Shown here: positions 30,246-40,069 of the stretch, in pieces
How the letters are laid out: each line of letters begins with the position of its first letter
Position numbering within the stretch: the first letter of the stretch is position 1
Source of the DNA: CAVSEK01 sp963726975
Lineage (GTDB): Bacteria > Actinomycetota > Actinomycetes > Mycobacteriales > SCTD01
Assembly: GCA_963726975.1 (NCBI GenBank)
Contig: CAVSEK010000004.1
Span: 1 to 64,000 of the forward strand
DNA length: 64,000 bases
Direction of reading: 5' to 3'
The notes under the pieces: model-generated
What the model saw: the letters and a program-made list of their open reading frames with translations, nothing else
Told to the model about the DNA's origin: nothing
The model's database searches: none
Made by a program: the position numbers and the translations under genes

Positions 30246-30673
30246 CGGCCCAGCGTGCTGCGCGGGGCGGGCCGGCGCCAGTCCGGCGGGACCGGCACGC
30301 CCCGCCGGCCGTGCTGGCCACGCTCCCGCCGCCGGGTGGCATGCCGCTCGTCGCGGACGTTGCGCACGGGAGCACGGACGGCGCCGTCGATGCGGCTGGA
30401 CGCAAGGCCTCTGCCGGCGCACCTGCCTCCCGGCGGACCGGCGCTCGGCGGTGGCCGACCGGGTCGCGCAGGAGCGGTTGGGCTGCCCGTCGCCGGAGGC
30501 GATCGCTGTCGTGGCGCGCCGGCGTGTCGCAGCAGCGGTCGCCGGGGCAGACCGGCCGGGGCCCGCCAGACGGCGATCGCTGTCGTGGCGCGCCGGCGTG
30601 TCGCAGCAGCGGTCGCCGAGGCAGGCCGGCCGGGGCCCGGTGAGACGGGCAGGCACCGGGGTACGGCCCGGGC
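30246..30673. other. Gene-free spacer between the SDR and the small ORF before kgd
   Basis: No credible gene was found in these 428 bases. The stretch contains the two hairpin repeats (30498-30639) and the SDR promoter region. Several long open frames cross it on both strands, but none shows the local codon pattern. Confidence 0.6.
30498..30639 (+). repeat. Two direct repeats of about 68 bp, each a hairpin
   Basis: Copies start at 30498 and 30572 (period 74) and differ at only two bases over 68. Each copy begins with GGCGATCGCTG and ends its first 46 bases with CAGCGGTCGCC, which pairs with the start over ten of eleven bases. The internal part contains GGCGCGCC. The copies lie in the spacer between the SDR and kgd. 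Confidence 0.85.
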
Positions 30674-30861
30674 ATGACCGAGACCCCGCAGACCCCGCAG
30701 ACCCGCAGGACCCGCAGGACCCGCAGGACCGCGGACCCGAGCCCCAGGACAGCCCGCAGCGGCGGCTGGTGGAGAGCGTCGCGGCGTACGAGGTCGACCC
30801 GCCGGCGCCGGCCCGGGCCCGCACCGACGGGGCCGGGCAGGAGCCGGGTCAGCCGGCCTGA
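30674..30861 (+). CDS. Small Pro/Gln/Asp-rich hypothetical protein, probable frame break
   Basis: Starts at ATG 30674 as MTETPQTPQT. It must shift by one base within CAG-ACC-CGC repeats near 30703 to continue as PQDPQDPQDRGPEPQDSP and then LVESVAAYEVDPPAPARAR to a TGA at 30861, giving about 62 residues. The second part has G or C at nearly every third position, so it is probably translated. It could alternatively start at GTG 30640 in the downstream frame. No family is recognised. Confidence 0.4.
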
Positions 30862-30973
30862 CCCGACCGCGCGAACAGGCCGCCGACGTGCCGGTCCGCA
30901 GCGGTCGGCGCCCTCGCCGGGAGTAACCTCGGACCCCGGGTGGTGTGCCCCACGACGGGAAGAGGCGGGTCGC

Positions 30974-33900
30974 GTGTCGACGCCGGGACAGCAGACGGAC
31001 TTCGGTGCCAACGAGTGGCTGGTGTACGAGATCCACCAGCAGTACCTCAAGGACCCCGACAGCGTCTCGCCCGCCTGGCGCGAGTTCCTCTCCGACTACG
31101 ACCCGAGCGCCGACGGCGACGAACGGCACCAGCAACGGCTCGAGCGCCGGCAACGGCTCCGGCGCGGCCGGTCAGGGCCCCGCCGCCGAGCAGCCCCCGG
31201 TCGCCCCGGCCGCGCCCGCCGCGGCACCGGTCGCGCCGCGTCCCACCCCGGCCGCGGCCAAGGCCCCCGCCCCGCCGAGCGCGCCGACGCCGGCCCCCTC
31301 CCCGTCCCCCGCGGCGAAGGTCGAGCCGGCCGCCGGCGCGAAGAAGCCCGCTCCGGCGCAGCCGGCCGACGAGCCCACCGGCGGTCCGACGACGACCCCG
31401 CTCAAGGGCGCCGCGTCGCGGGTCGTCGCCAACATGAACGCCTCGCTGACCGTGCCCACGGCCACCTCCGTGCGCGCCGTGCCGGCCAAGCTGCTCGCCG
31501 ACAACCGCACCGTCATCAACAACCACCTCAAGCGGGCCCGCGGCGGCAAGGTCAGCTTCACCCACCTCATCGGCTACGCCCTCGTCCGGGCCGTCGCCGA
31601 CGTGCCCGTCATGAACACCTCCTTCGCCGAGGTCGACGGCAAGCCCGTGCTGGTGACCCCCGACTCGGTCGGCCTCGGCCTCGCGATCGACCTGCAGAAC
31701 GCCAACGGCAGCCGCTCGCTCGTCGTCGCGGCGATCCGCGGCGCCGACGGCATGGACTTCGCGCAGTTCCTCGCGGCGTACGAGGACATCGTGCGCCGGG
31801 CCCGGCAGGGCAAGCTCACCACCGAGGACTTCCAGGGCACGACGATCAGCCTCACCAACCCCGGCGGCATCGGCACGGTCCACTCCGTGCCGCGGCTCAT
31901 GCAGGGCGCGGGCGCGATCATCGGCGTCGGTGCGATGGAGTACCCCGCCGAGTTCTCCGGCGCCTCCGAGGAGACCCTCGCCCGCCTCGCGATCAGCAAG
32001 ACGATCACGCTCACCAGCACGTACGACCACCGCGTCATCCAGGGCGCCCAGTCCGGCGAGTTCCTGCGCCGCATGCACGAGCTGCTGCTGGGCGCGGACG
32101 GCTTCTACGACGACGTCTTCGCCGCGCTGCGCGTGCCGTACGAGCCGGTGCGCTGGGTGCCGGACGTGCAGACCAGCCACGAGGGCGACCTCGACAAGGC
32201 CACCCGCGTCATGGAGCTCATCCACGCCTACCGGGTGCGCGGGCACCTCATGGCCGACACGGACCCCCTCGAGTTCAAGGTCCGCACGCACCCCGACCTC
32301 GACGTCGTCAACCACGGGCTGACGCTGTGGGACCTCGACCGCGAGTTCCCCGTCGGCGGCTTCGCCGGCCAGCGCGTGATGAAGCTGCGCGACGTCCTGG
32401 GCGTCCTGCGCGACTCGTACTGCCGCAACGTCGGCATCGAGTACATGCACATCCAGGACCCCGAGCAGCGCCGGTGGATCCAGGCCCGGGTGGAGAAGAA
32501 GGCGCAGGCGCCCGACCGCGACCTGCAGCTGCACGTGCTCGGGCGGCTCAACGCCGCCGAGGCGTTCGAGAGCTTCCTGCAGACCAAGTTCGTCGGGCAG
32601 AAGCGGTTCTCGCTCGAGGGCGGCGAGTCGGTCATCCCGATGCTCGACGCGGCGCTGCACGGTGCGGCGCAGCGCGGCCTCGACGAGGTCGTCATCGGCA
32701 TGGCGCACCGCGGCCGCCTCAACGTGCTCGCCAACATCGTCGGCAAGAGCTACGAGCAGATCTTCCGCGAGTTCGAGGGCAACATCGACCCGCGCACGGT
32801 GCAGGGCTCGGGCGACGTGAAGTACCACCTCGGCGCCGAGGGCACCTTCACGTCGTACGACGGCAAGACGACCCGGGTCTCGCTGACGAGCAACCCCTCG
32901 CACCTCGAGGCCGTCGACCCCGTGCTCGAGGGCATCGTGCGGGCCAAGCAGGACGTCATCGACAAGGGCGAGGCGGGGTTCACCGTCATGCCGGTCGTCC
33001 TGCACGGCGACGCGGCCTTCGCCGGGCAGGGCGTCGTGGCCGAGACGCTGCAGATGGGGCAGCTGCGCGGCTACCGCACCGGCGGCACCTTCCACATCGT
33101 CATCAACAACCAGGTCGGCTTCACGACGGCGCCCGAGCAGTCGCGCTCCAGCGTCTACTCCACCGACGTCGCGCGGACGGTGCAGGCGCCGATCTTCCAC
33201 GTCAACGGCGACGACCCCGAGGCCTGCGTGCGGGTGACGCAGCTGGCCTTCGACTTCCTCCAGGAGTTCAAGAAGGACGTCGTCGTCGACCTGGTCTGCT
33301 ACCGGCGGCGCGGGCACAACGAGGGCGACGACCCCTCGATGACGCAGCCGCTCATGTACGACGTCATCGACGCCAAGCGGTCGGTGCGCAAGGTCTACAC
33401 CGAGCAGCTCGTCGGCCGCGGCGACATCACGCTCGAGGAGGCCGAGGAGGCGCTCAAGGACTACCAGGCGCAGCTCGAGCGGGTCTTCAAGGAGACCCGC
33501 GAGGTCGCCGCGGGCGCCCCGCGGGCGAGCGCGATGGACGGCGTGCTCACCCTGTCGTCCGTCGACACCGCCGTGCCCGCCGAGGTGCTGCAGCGGGTCG
33601 GCCGGGCCCACACGCAGCTGCCCGAGGGCTTCACCCCGCACCCCAAGCTCGCGCCGCTCATGCAGCGCCGGGCGACGATGGTCGACGAGGGCGGCATCGA
33701 CTGGGGCATGGGCGAGCTGCTCGCCTTCGGCTCGCTGCTGCTGGAGGGCCGGCCGGTGCGCCTGGCCGGGCAGGACTCGCGGCGCGGCACGTTCGTGCAG
33801 CGCCACGCCGTGCTCATCGACCGGCGGACCGGCGCGGAGCACACCCCGCTGCGCCACCTCGGCGAGGACGGCGGCCCGACGGCGGCGCCGTTCAACGTCT

Positions 33901-34736
33901 ACGACTCGCTGCTGTCGGAGTACGCCGCGCTCGGCTTCGAGTACGGCTACTCGGTGGCCCGGCCCGAGGCGCTGGTCATGTGGGAGGCGCAGTTCGGCGA
34001 CTTCGTCAACGGCGCGATGACGATCGTCGACGAGTTCATCGCCTCCGGCGAGGCCAAGTGGGGGCAGCGCAGCGGCGTGACGCTGCTGCTGCCGCACGGC
34101 TACGAGGGCCAGGGGCCCGACCACAGCAGCATGCGGATCGAGCGCTTCCTGCAGCTGTGCGCCGAGGACAACATGACGGTCGCCTACCCGACGACCCCGG
34201 CGCAGCACTTCCACCTGCTGCGCGCGCAGGCCCTCATCGACGTGCACCGCCCGCTCGTGGTCGTCACGCCCAAGTCGATGCTGCGGCTCAAGGCCGCCGT
34301 GAGCGCGGTGGAGGACTTCACCTCCGGCCGCTTCGCGCCGGTCCTCGGCGACCCGGACGCCCCGGACCCCGACGGCGTCACCCGCGTGGTGCTCTGCTCG
34401 GGCAAGGTCTTCTACGACCTGCTGGCGGCCCGCCGCAAGGCCGGGCTCACCGACGTGGCGCTGCTGCGCATGGAGCAGCTCTACCCGCTGCCCGCCGAGG
34501 AGGTCGGGGACGCGCTGGCGGTCTACCGCTCGGCCACCGACCTCGTCTGGGCGCAGGAGGAGCCGGCCAACCAGGGCGCCTGGTCGCACGTCGCGCTGTC
34601 GCTGCCCGACGAGCTGCCCGAGCACCTGCGGCTGCGCCGGGTCTCGCGCCGGCACGCCGCGTCGCCGGCCGCCGGGTCGAGCAAGGTGCACGAGGCCGAG
34701 CAGGTCGCGCTCGTGCAGGCCGCCCTGCAGGGCTGA
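30974..34736 (+). CDS. kgd: Multifunctional 2-oxoglutarate decarboxylase/dehydrogenase (E1 with fused E2-like domain), one apparent frame break
   Basis: TCA-cycle enzyme that decarboxylates 2-oxoglutarate with thiamine diphosphate. Domains in order are the E1 N-terminal motif (FGANEWLVYEIHQQYLKD), a Pro/Ala-rich linker, an E2-type acyltransferase core (about residues 135-365, ending YDHRVIQGAQSGEFLRRM), and the full E1 part with GMAHRGRLNVLAN and the thiamine site VDLVCYRRRGHNEGDDPS. There is no lipoyl domain, as in mycobacterial Kgd. The start is GTG 30974. Near 31117-31122 a surplus G breaks the frame between DPSADGD and NGTSNGSSAGNGSG. The rebuilt protein has about 1253 residues. In mycobacteria this enzyme is controlled by the FHA protein GarA, not seen here. 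Confidence 0.93.
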
Positions 34737-34740
34737 GCCG

Positions 34741-34914
34741 GTGTACAGCACCGACCGCGGGCTGGAGGAGCTGGCCGACCGCCGGGGCGAGGAGACCGTC
34801 GCCCTGGCGTGGCTGGCCGGCCGGATGACCGAGTTCGTCGACCTGCACCCCGAGTTCGAGGTCGCGGTCGACCGGCTGGCCACCTGGCTGGCCCGCCTCG
34901 ACGACGAGGAGTGA
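34741..34914 (+). CDS. DUF6104 family small protein
   Basis: A 57-residue acidic protein, STDRGLEELADRRGEE then FVDLHPEFEVAVDRLATWLA and RLDDEE at the end. It starts at GTG 34741, two bases after the kgd stop. It matches the small protein family found directly after kgd in Streptomyces and relatives. Function unknown; tight linkage suggests a role with the 2-oxoglutarate complex. Confidence 0.8.
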   Translation: MYSTDRGLEELADRRGEETVALAWLAGRMTEFVDLHPEFEVAVDRLATWLARLDDEE

Positions 34915-34939
34915 GGGTGCGACCGCGCGCGAGCGGACC

Positions 34940-34960
34940 AGGTCCGGCGCTGCCGGACCT
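34940..34960 (+). terminator. Hairpin after the kgd operon
   Basis: Perfect nine-base stem AGGTCCGGC/GCCGGACCT with a GCT loop, 25 bases after the DUF6104 stop. It is nested in a second weaker pairing of CGCGAG with CTCGCG. No T-run. Confidence 0.65.
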
Positions 34961-35083
34961 GACCACTCGCGAGGCCACCGGGGCCACCCGACCGGGCCAG
35001 GGGGCACCACCCGTCCGGGTCGTTCGAGCAGATGGTCCGTCCCGATCCGTCCGGACCTGACGCACCTCTGCCAGCCTGACGCC

Positions 35084-38000
35084 GTGCGCACCCCTGCTCG
35101 ACGCCCCCTGACCGTCCTGCTCGGCGGGCTGCTCGTCGCCGGGGGTGCGCCCGGGGTGGCGCACCTGGCGACCGCAGGCGGCGCGGCGGCGACCGGCACC
35201 ACGGCCACCGCCGGCGCGACCGCCGAGCCGGGCCCCGCTGTCGTGCCCGCACGCAGCGCGGCGGCCTTCCTGGACTCCGTCGGCGTGGTGGTGCACACCG
35301 ACGACACGACCGGCCCCTACACGCGCAGCACCCTTCTCGCGCAGCGCCTGCAGGAGCTCGGCGTGCGGCACGTGCGCACCCACCTGTCACCGACCCCGCT
35401 GGCCTCCCAGACCGCCACGCTCCAGGCCTTCGCCGCTGCGGGCATCGGGCTCGACGTCACCGGCCCGCGCCCCACCGGAGACCCGGTGCGCGACCGGAGG
35501 CTGGCCGACGCCCTGGTGCAGAGCCTCGGGACGTACGGCGGGCCGGTCGACAGCGTCGAAGGCACCAACGAGTACGACGTGCGCGGACCCGCCGACTGGC
35601 CGGACCGGCTGCGGTCGATGTCGAGCACCCTCTACGCGGCCGTGCGGGCCGCGCCCTCCCCGTCGCTCGCGGCCGTGCCGGTCCTCTCCCCGAGCCTCGT
35701 CGGGCACGCGCTGGCGACCGACGCCCCCCTGCTCGGTGACCTGAGCGCGGTGACGACCTCCGGCGGGCTGCACAGCTACCCCGGCGCCGCCGCGCCGGAG
35801 GTGAGCCGTGTGCTGGCCGATGCCGACGTGCTGCGGCGCACCGTCTCGGGCCCGACCGCGCCGGTCGTCGTCACCGAGACCGGCTACCACGGAGCGCTCG
35901 CCTCGACGGGCGGCGTGCCGGACCAGGTAGCGGCCACGTACCTGCCCCGGCTGCTGCTCGGCGACTTCGCGGCCGGGCTGCCTCGGACCTACGTCTACGA
36001 GCTCGCCGACGAGGGCTCGGTCGTGGACGGCGCGCACGTGCCGGAGACCGGGCTCGTGGACCCCGAGGCCCACTTCGGGCTGCTCGACGTCGCGCTGGAG
36101 CCGAAGCCGGCCGCCCAGACCCTCTCGACCCTCATGTCGCTGCTGGCGGGGCCCGACCCCGCCGCTCCCGCCGCTGACCCGGGCGGTCTCGCGTACTCCC
36201 TCAGCGGCGGGCCCACCGACCTGCGCCAGGTGCTGCTGCAGCGCGCGGACGGCACCTTCGTCGTCGCGCTGTGGCGAGCTGCCCCGGTCTACGACGCCAA
36301 GGCCAAGCAGCAGGTCGCGGTGCCCGCCGTGCCCGTCCGCCTCGACCTGGGCCGCGCCGCCGCCGAGCTCGCGGCGTACGACCTCGCGTCGGGCACGCAG
36401 CCGGTGACCACCGCGCGGGGTGCCGGGCTGGCGCTCACGGTCGGGGCCGGTGTCACGCTCGTCCGAGTGCGTCCCGTGCAGGCACCGCCCACCGACGTGC
36501 AGGCCACCCCGCTGCCCGGCGCCGCTGACGTCTCGTGGACGGCGCCGCCGGTCGGCCCGTCGCCCGTCACGGGCTACCGCGTCACCGCCGAGCCGGGCGC
36601 CGTCAGCACGACGGTGGGCGTCGATGAGCGGAAGGTGGTCCTCGGCGGCCTCGTCAACGGCGTACCGCAGACCGTGCGGGTCACAGCGCTGTCGGCCGCC
36701 GGCGACTCCGACCCGTCCGCCCCCTCGGGACCCGTCGTCCCCGCTGCGGTCCCCGGCCCGCCCCGGGACGTCCGCACCGTCGCCGGAGACGGCCGCGCCG
36801 ACGTCAGCTGGACGCCCCCGGCCGACGACGGCGGCGCACCGGTCACCGGCTACACCGTCACCGCCGACCCCGGCGGCGCGACCGCCACCACCACCGGGAC
36901 CGCCGTCGTGCTGAGCGGGCTCGTCGACGGCACGGAGTACCGCCTCACGGTGCAGGCGACGAACCGGGTCGGCGCCGGACCCGGTTCGCTCCCCAGCGAC
37001 CCGGTCCGGCCCCACCACGAGCCGTCGGCGCCGTCGGCGGTCGTCGCCGAGCCCCACGACGGGTCGGTGAGCGTCTCCTGGACGCCGGCCCCCGGCACCC
37101 TGCCGGGTACGACCTTCACCGCGACCGCCACTCCCGGGGGCCGCAGCGCCACCGGTCTCGCCCCACCGCTGCTCGTCGACGGGCTGGTCGACGGCACTGC
37201 CTACACCGTCACGGTCACCGCCACGGACCCGGTCGACCCCGACGCCGGCCCGTCTGGGGTGGCGGAGTCCGCCCCGTCGGCCCCGGTCGTGCCGGCAGGG
37301 GTCCCCGCGACGCCGTCGGCACCCGTCGTCACCGTCGCCGGCGGGACGGCGGTCGCGCTCGCCTGGTCCGCCCCGGACGGCCGCGGTGCGGACATCACCG
37401 CCTACCGCGTGACCGTGCTGCCCGACGGCCGCCAGATCGACGTCACCGGTCCCGGAGCCACGGCGACCGGGCTGACCCCGGGCGCGACCTACCGCTTCAC
37501 CGTCGCGGCGCACAACGCCGTCGGCAGCTCCGGGGACTCCGACCCCTCCCTGCCCGTGGTCCCTGCGGCCGCGCCGGACGCCCCGAGCCGCGTCGTCGCC
37601 GTCCGCGGCGACGGTGCGGCGACCCTGTCCTGGACCGCACCGGCGGACAACGGCTCCCCCGTGACGTCGTACGTCGTCACCACCTCCCCGGGCGGGGCGA
37701 CGACCAGGGTGGACACGCCCGGCGCTGTCGTGACCGGGCTGACCAACGGCACGTCGTACACGTTCGTGGTGCGGGCGGTGAACGCGGCCGGGGCAGGTCT
37801 GGACTCGGGCCCGAGCGCCGCGGTGGCCCCGGCCGGCCTGCCGCCGGCCCCCGGGGCGGTGACGGCCGTGCCCGGCAGCACCGGTGCCCTCGTGCGGTGG
37901 CTGCCCTCCGCGACCACCGGCGGACCGCTCCTGCGCTACGCGGTGACGGCGACGCCGGGCGGCAGCACGGTGGTCGTCGACGGCGCCACGACCAGCGCCG

Positions 38001-38827
38001 TCGTGCCCGGGCTGGTCAACGGAACCCGCTACAGCTTCGCCGTGCGCGCCGCGACGGTCGCCGGGAGCGGTCCGAGCGGCCGGTCGGGCCCGGTCGTCCC
38101 CTCGCTCGCCCCCGTCGTGCTCGACGACCGCAGCCCGGCCGTGGTGCCCGGCGGCTGGACCGCGGTCCCCGACCGGGCGGTGACCGGCGGGTCGTACCGC
38201 GTCAGCACCACCGCCGGCGACACCGTCTCGATCCGCTTCACCGGCGACACGGTCTCGTGGGCGACCCGTACCGGGCCCGCGGCCGGCGCCGTCACGGCGC
38301 AGGTCGACGCGAAGCCGCCTGTCACGATCGACCTGCGCAGCACGGGCGCGGGGCGCACCACCCGGACCCTGTCGGGATGGGGCGCCGGGGTCCACCAGCT
38401 GACCCTGACCCTCACCGGGAGCGGCGCACCGGTCGCGGTGGAGGGCTTCGGCACCGCCGCCGGCGTCGTCGACGACAGCGCCGTACCCGTCTCCTGGAGC
38501 GGCTGGTCCGGGACGGCGGCCGCCCAGGCCTCCGGCGGCGGGCAACTGGTCTCGAGCCTGCGCGGCACGCTCACGGTGACCGGCACGGGCACCGGCCTCG
38601 AGTGGCTGACGACCGTCGGGCCGTCGGCGGGCAGGGCGACCGTGCTGGTCGACGGGGTGCTGCAGCCGGAGGTCGACCTCTACGCGCCGTCGGCGGCTCC
38701 GCGGACCCTGTCCTGGTTGGGCCTGCCGCCCGGCCCGCACACCCTCACCGTCGTGGTGCTGGGCAAGCGGCGCGTCGTGTCGACCGGCACCGACGTCGTC
38801 GTCGACGCCTTCGGGGTCCGCCGCTGA
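35084..38827 (+). CDS. Large secreted glycosidase-like protein with six fibronectin III domains and two C-terminal beta modules
   Basis: The protein has 1247 residues. A signal peptide (residues 1-30) precedes a barrel-like domain (about 50-370). That domain has an acid/base-type Glu in SVEGTNEYDVRG and a candidate nucleophile Glu in VVVTETGYHGAL, the pattern of clan-A glycoside hydrolases, plus RTYVYELADEG. Six fibronectin III repeats follow (about 465-1005), each with a core like VSWTAP...YRVTA...LVNGT.Y.F.V.A.N. Two related beta-rich modules (about 1005-1247, VSIRFTGDTVSWATRTG and LEWLTTVGPSAGRATVLVDG) end the protein. No sortase motif or membrane anchor. Start GTG 35084. The substrate is unknown; a polysaccharide is likely. 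Confidence 0.85.
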   Translation: MRTPARRPLTVLLGGLLVAGGAPGVAHLATAGGAAATGTTATAGATAEPGPAVVPARSAAAFLDSVGVVVHTDDTTGPYTRSTLLAQRLQELGVRHVRTHLSPTPLASQTATLQAFAAAGIGLDVTGPRPTGDPVRDRRLADALVQSLGTYGGPVDSVEGTNEYDVRGPADWPDRLRSMSSTLYAAVRAAPSPSLAAVPVLSPSLVGHALATDAPLLGDLSAVTTSGGLHSYPGAAAPEVSRVLADADVLRRTVSGPTAPVVVTETGYHGALASTGGVPDQVAATYLPRLLLGDFAAGLPRTYVYELADEGSVVDGAHVPETGLVDPEAHFGLLDVALEPKPAAQTLSTLMSLLAGPDPAAPAADPGGLAYSLSGGPTDLRQVLLQRADGTFVVALWRAAPVYDAKAKQQVAVPAVPVRLDLGRAAAELAAYDLASGTQPVTTARGAGLALTVGAGVTLVRVRPVQAPPTDVQATPLPGAADVSWTAPPVGPSPVTGYRVTAEPGAVSTTVGVDERKVVLGGLVNGVPQTVRVTALSAAGDSDPSAPSGPVVPAAVPGPPRDVRTVAGDGRADVSWTPPADDGGAPVTGYTVTADPGGATATTTGTAVVLSGLVDGTEYRLTVQATNRVGAGPGSLPSDPVRPHHEPSAPSAVVAEPHDGSVSVSWTPAPGTLPGTTFTATATPGGRSATGLAPPLLVDGLVDGTAYTVTVTATDPVDPDAGPSGVAESAPSAPVVPAGVPATPSAPVVTVAGGTAVALAWSAPDGRGADITAYRVTVLPDGRQIDVTGPGATATGLTPGATYRFTVAAHNAVGSSGDSDPSLPVVPAAAPDAPSRVVAVRGDGAATLSWTAPADNGSPVTSYVVTTSPGGATTRVDTPGAVVTGLTNGTSYTFVVRAVNAAGAGLDSGPSAAVAPAGLPPAPGAVTAVPGSTGALVRWLPSATTGGPLLRYAVTATPGGSTVVVDGATTSAVVPGLVNGTRYSFAVRAATVAGSGPSGRSGPVVPSLAPVVLDDRSPAVVPGGWTAVPDRAVTGGSYRVSTTAGDTVSIRFTGDTVSWATRTGPAAGAVTAQVDAKPPVTIDLRSTGAGRTTRTLSGWGAGVHQLTLTLTGSGAPVAVEGFGTAAGVVDDSAVPVSWSGWSGTAAAQASGGGQLVSSLRGTLTVTGTGTGLEWLTTVGPSAGRATVLVDGVLQPEVDLYAPSAAPRTLSWLGLPPGPHTLTVVVLGKRRVVSTGTDVVVDAFGVRR

Positions 38828-38839
38828 CGTCCGTGGACC

Positions 38840-39223
38840 TCAGCGGCGCGCTGACCGGGCGGCGACCGCCACCCCGGCGTTGGCGGCGAGCACCGCGGAC
38901 GCCATGACCACGCTGCGGCGCTCGAGCGCCCCGGCCCGCCGGCCGGCCACCACGGCCGCGAGGTCGAGCGCCGTCAGCGGCAGGAACAGCCGCGCCGAGC
39001 GCTGCACGTCGGTCGGCCGGCGGGTGAGCAGCGCCAGCCCCACGACGGCCTGGCGGGCCGCGTTCAGCCGCACGAGCAGCGGGAGCGACGGGTCGTCGGG
39101 CGTGCGCACGCCCCCGGCCGCCGCCACGGCCCGGGGCCGCGCGGTGCTGACGGCAGCCAGCGCGAGCGAGGTCCAGCCGACCGCGCGGACGAAGCGCGGC
39201 AGCCCGCTCGGGTCGGCGCTCAC
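38840..39223 (-). CDS. Hypothetical membrane protein
   Basis: Not a family I can name with certainty. The 127 residues form about four hydrophobic segments (near 13-33, 48-65, 80-92, 102-120) with short Arg-rich loops. The start GTG 39223 overlaps the rhomboid stop as GTGA, so it is co-translated with that protease. It ends tail to tail with the fibronectin III protein, 12 bases apart. Confidence 0.65.
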   Translation of the reverse strand: MSADPSGLPRFVRAVGWTSLALAAVSTARPRAVAAAGGVRTPDDPSLPLLVRLNAARQAVVGLALLTRRPTDVQRSARLFLPLTALDLAAVVAGRRAGALERRSVVMASAVLAANAGVAVAARSARR

Positions 39224-40038
39224 CGGCGCGCGTACGGGCCGAAGCGGGGCTGCGCGATGCGGCGGTCGCGGCCGCTGCCGCGCAGCCGCAGCACCAGCAC
39301 CGCCCCCACGACGAACCCGACGACGTGCGCGACGTACGCCACCCCGCCGCCGGTGGCGTCGGTGATCCCGCCGCCCGCCGAGTAGAAGGCCTGCAGCAGG
39401 AACCAGCTGCCGAGGACCAGCCAGGCGGGCAACCGCACCGGCAGGAAGAAGAAGAACGTCAGCAGCGACCAGACGCGGGCCCGGGGGAACAGCACGAGGT
39501 AGGCGCCGAGCACGCCGGCGATGGCTCCCGACGCGCCGACGAGCGGAGCGTCCGAGGACGGGTCGACGAGCGAGAAGCCGTACGTCGCGGCGTAGCCGCA
39601 GACCAGGTAGAAGAGCAGGTACTTCACCCGGCCGAGCCGGTCCTCGACGTTGTCGCCGAACACGTAGAGGAAGAGCATGTTGCCGAGCAGGTGCAGCCAG
39701 CCGCCGTGCACGAACATCGCGGTGAGGACCGAGAGCACGGGGCTCTTGTCGTACGGCGGCGGCGACTGCACGACACAGCCGACCTGGCCGCCCTGGCTGC
39801 CCACCGCTCCGGTCGCCGCGTCGCCCGGCGGGTCGTTGCCGATGACCTCGTCGGGCACCGCGGCCCAGTGGTCGAGGTAGGCGACCTGGCTGCAGGCCTG
39901 CGAGGGGCTGCCCGGGTCGTTGAGGACCGTGACGGCGAGCGGGCTGAGCAGGAAGACGACGACGTTGACCGCGAGGAGCAGGTAGGTGACGACCGGGGTG
40001 CGCCGGTGCGGGTTGGTGTCGTGGACGGGCAGCACCAC
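39220..40038 (-). CDS. Rhomboid family intramembrane serine protease
   Basis: Cleaves membrane proteins within the bilayer. The 272-residue protein has about seven helices. The catalytic Ser is in LVGASGAIAGVLG and the His in YVAHVVGFVVG. The HGGWLHLLGNMLFLYVFG motif of helix 2 is present. An insertion of about 60 residues after helix 1 (Gly/Pro/Asp-rich, with Cys pairs) is extracytoplasmic. The start is GTG 40038, with AGGAG seven bases upstream. Substrates unknown. Confidence 0.92.
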   Translation of the reverse strand: MVLPVHDTNPHRRTPVVTYLLLAVNVVVFLLSPLAVTVLNDPGSPSQACSQVAYLDHWAAVPDEVIGNDPPGDAATGAVGSQGGQVGCVVQSPPPYDKSPVLSVLTAMFVHGGWLHLLGNMLFLYVFGDNVEDRLGRVKYLLFYLVCGYAATYGFSLVDPSSDAPLVGASGAIAGVLGAYLVLFPRARVWSLLTFFFFLPVRLPAWLVLGSWFLLQAFYSAGGGITDATGGGVAYVAHVVGFVVGAVLVLRLRGSGRDRRIAQPRFGPYARR

Positions 40039-40069
40039 GGCAGTGCTCCTGGGGAGTCGGGCGGTCGGC

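Noticed and set aside
30498..30639. CRISPR array
   Set aside because: There are only two long copies of 68 bp with almost no spacer, no short regular repeats and no cas genes.
28045..31050. A 1001-residue protein joining the spacer, SDR strand and lipoprotein
   Set aside because: Only the part from 29532 down has family motifs and a signal peptide; the rest is the SDR gene in another frame and the repeat spacer.
31047..35390. 1447-residue minus-strand frame opposite kgd
   Set aside because: It is an antisense shadow rich in Val, Asp, Arg and Leu repeats, with no domain; kgd on the plus strand explains the region.
35084..38827. Adhesin or sortase-anchored surface protein
   Set aside because: There is no LPxTG motif, membrane helix or basic tail at the C-terminus, so it is better read as freely secreted.
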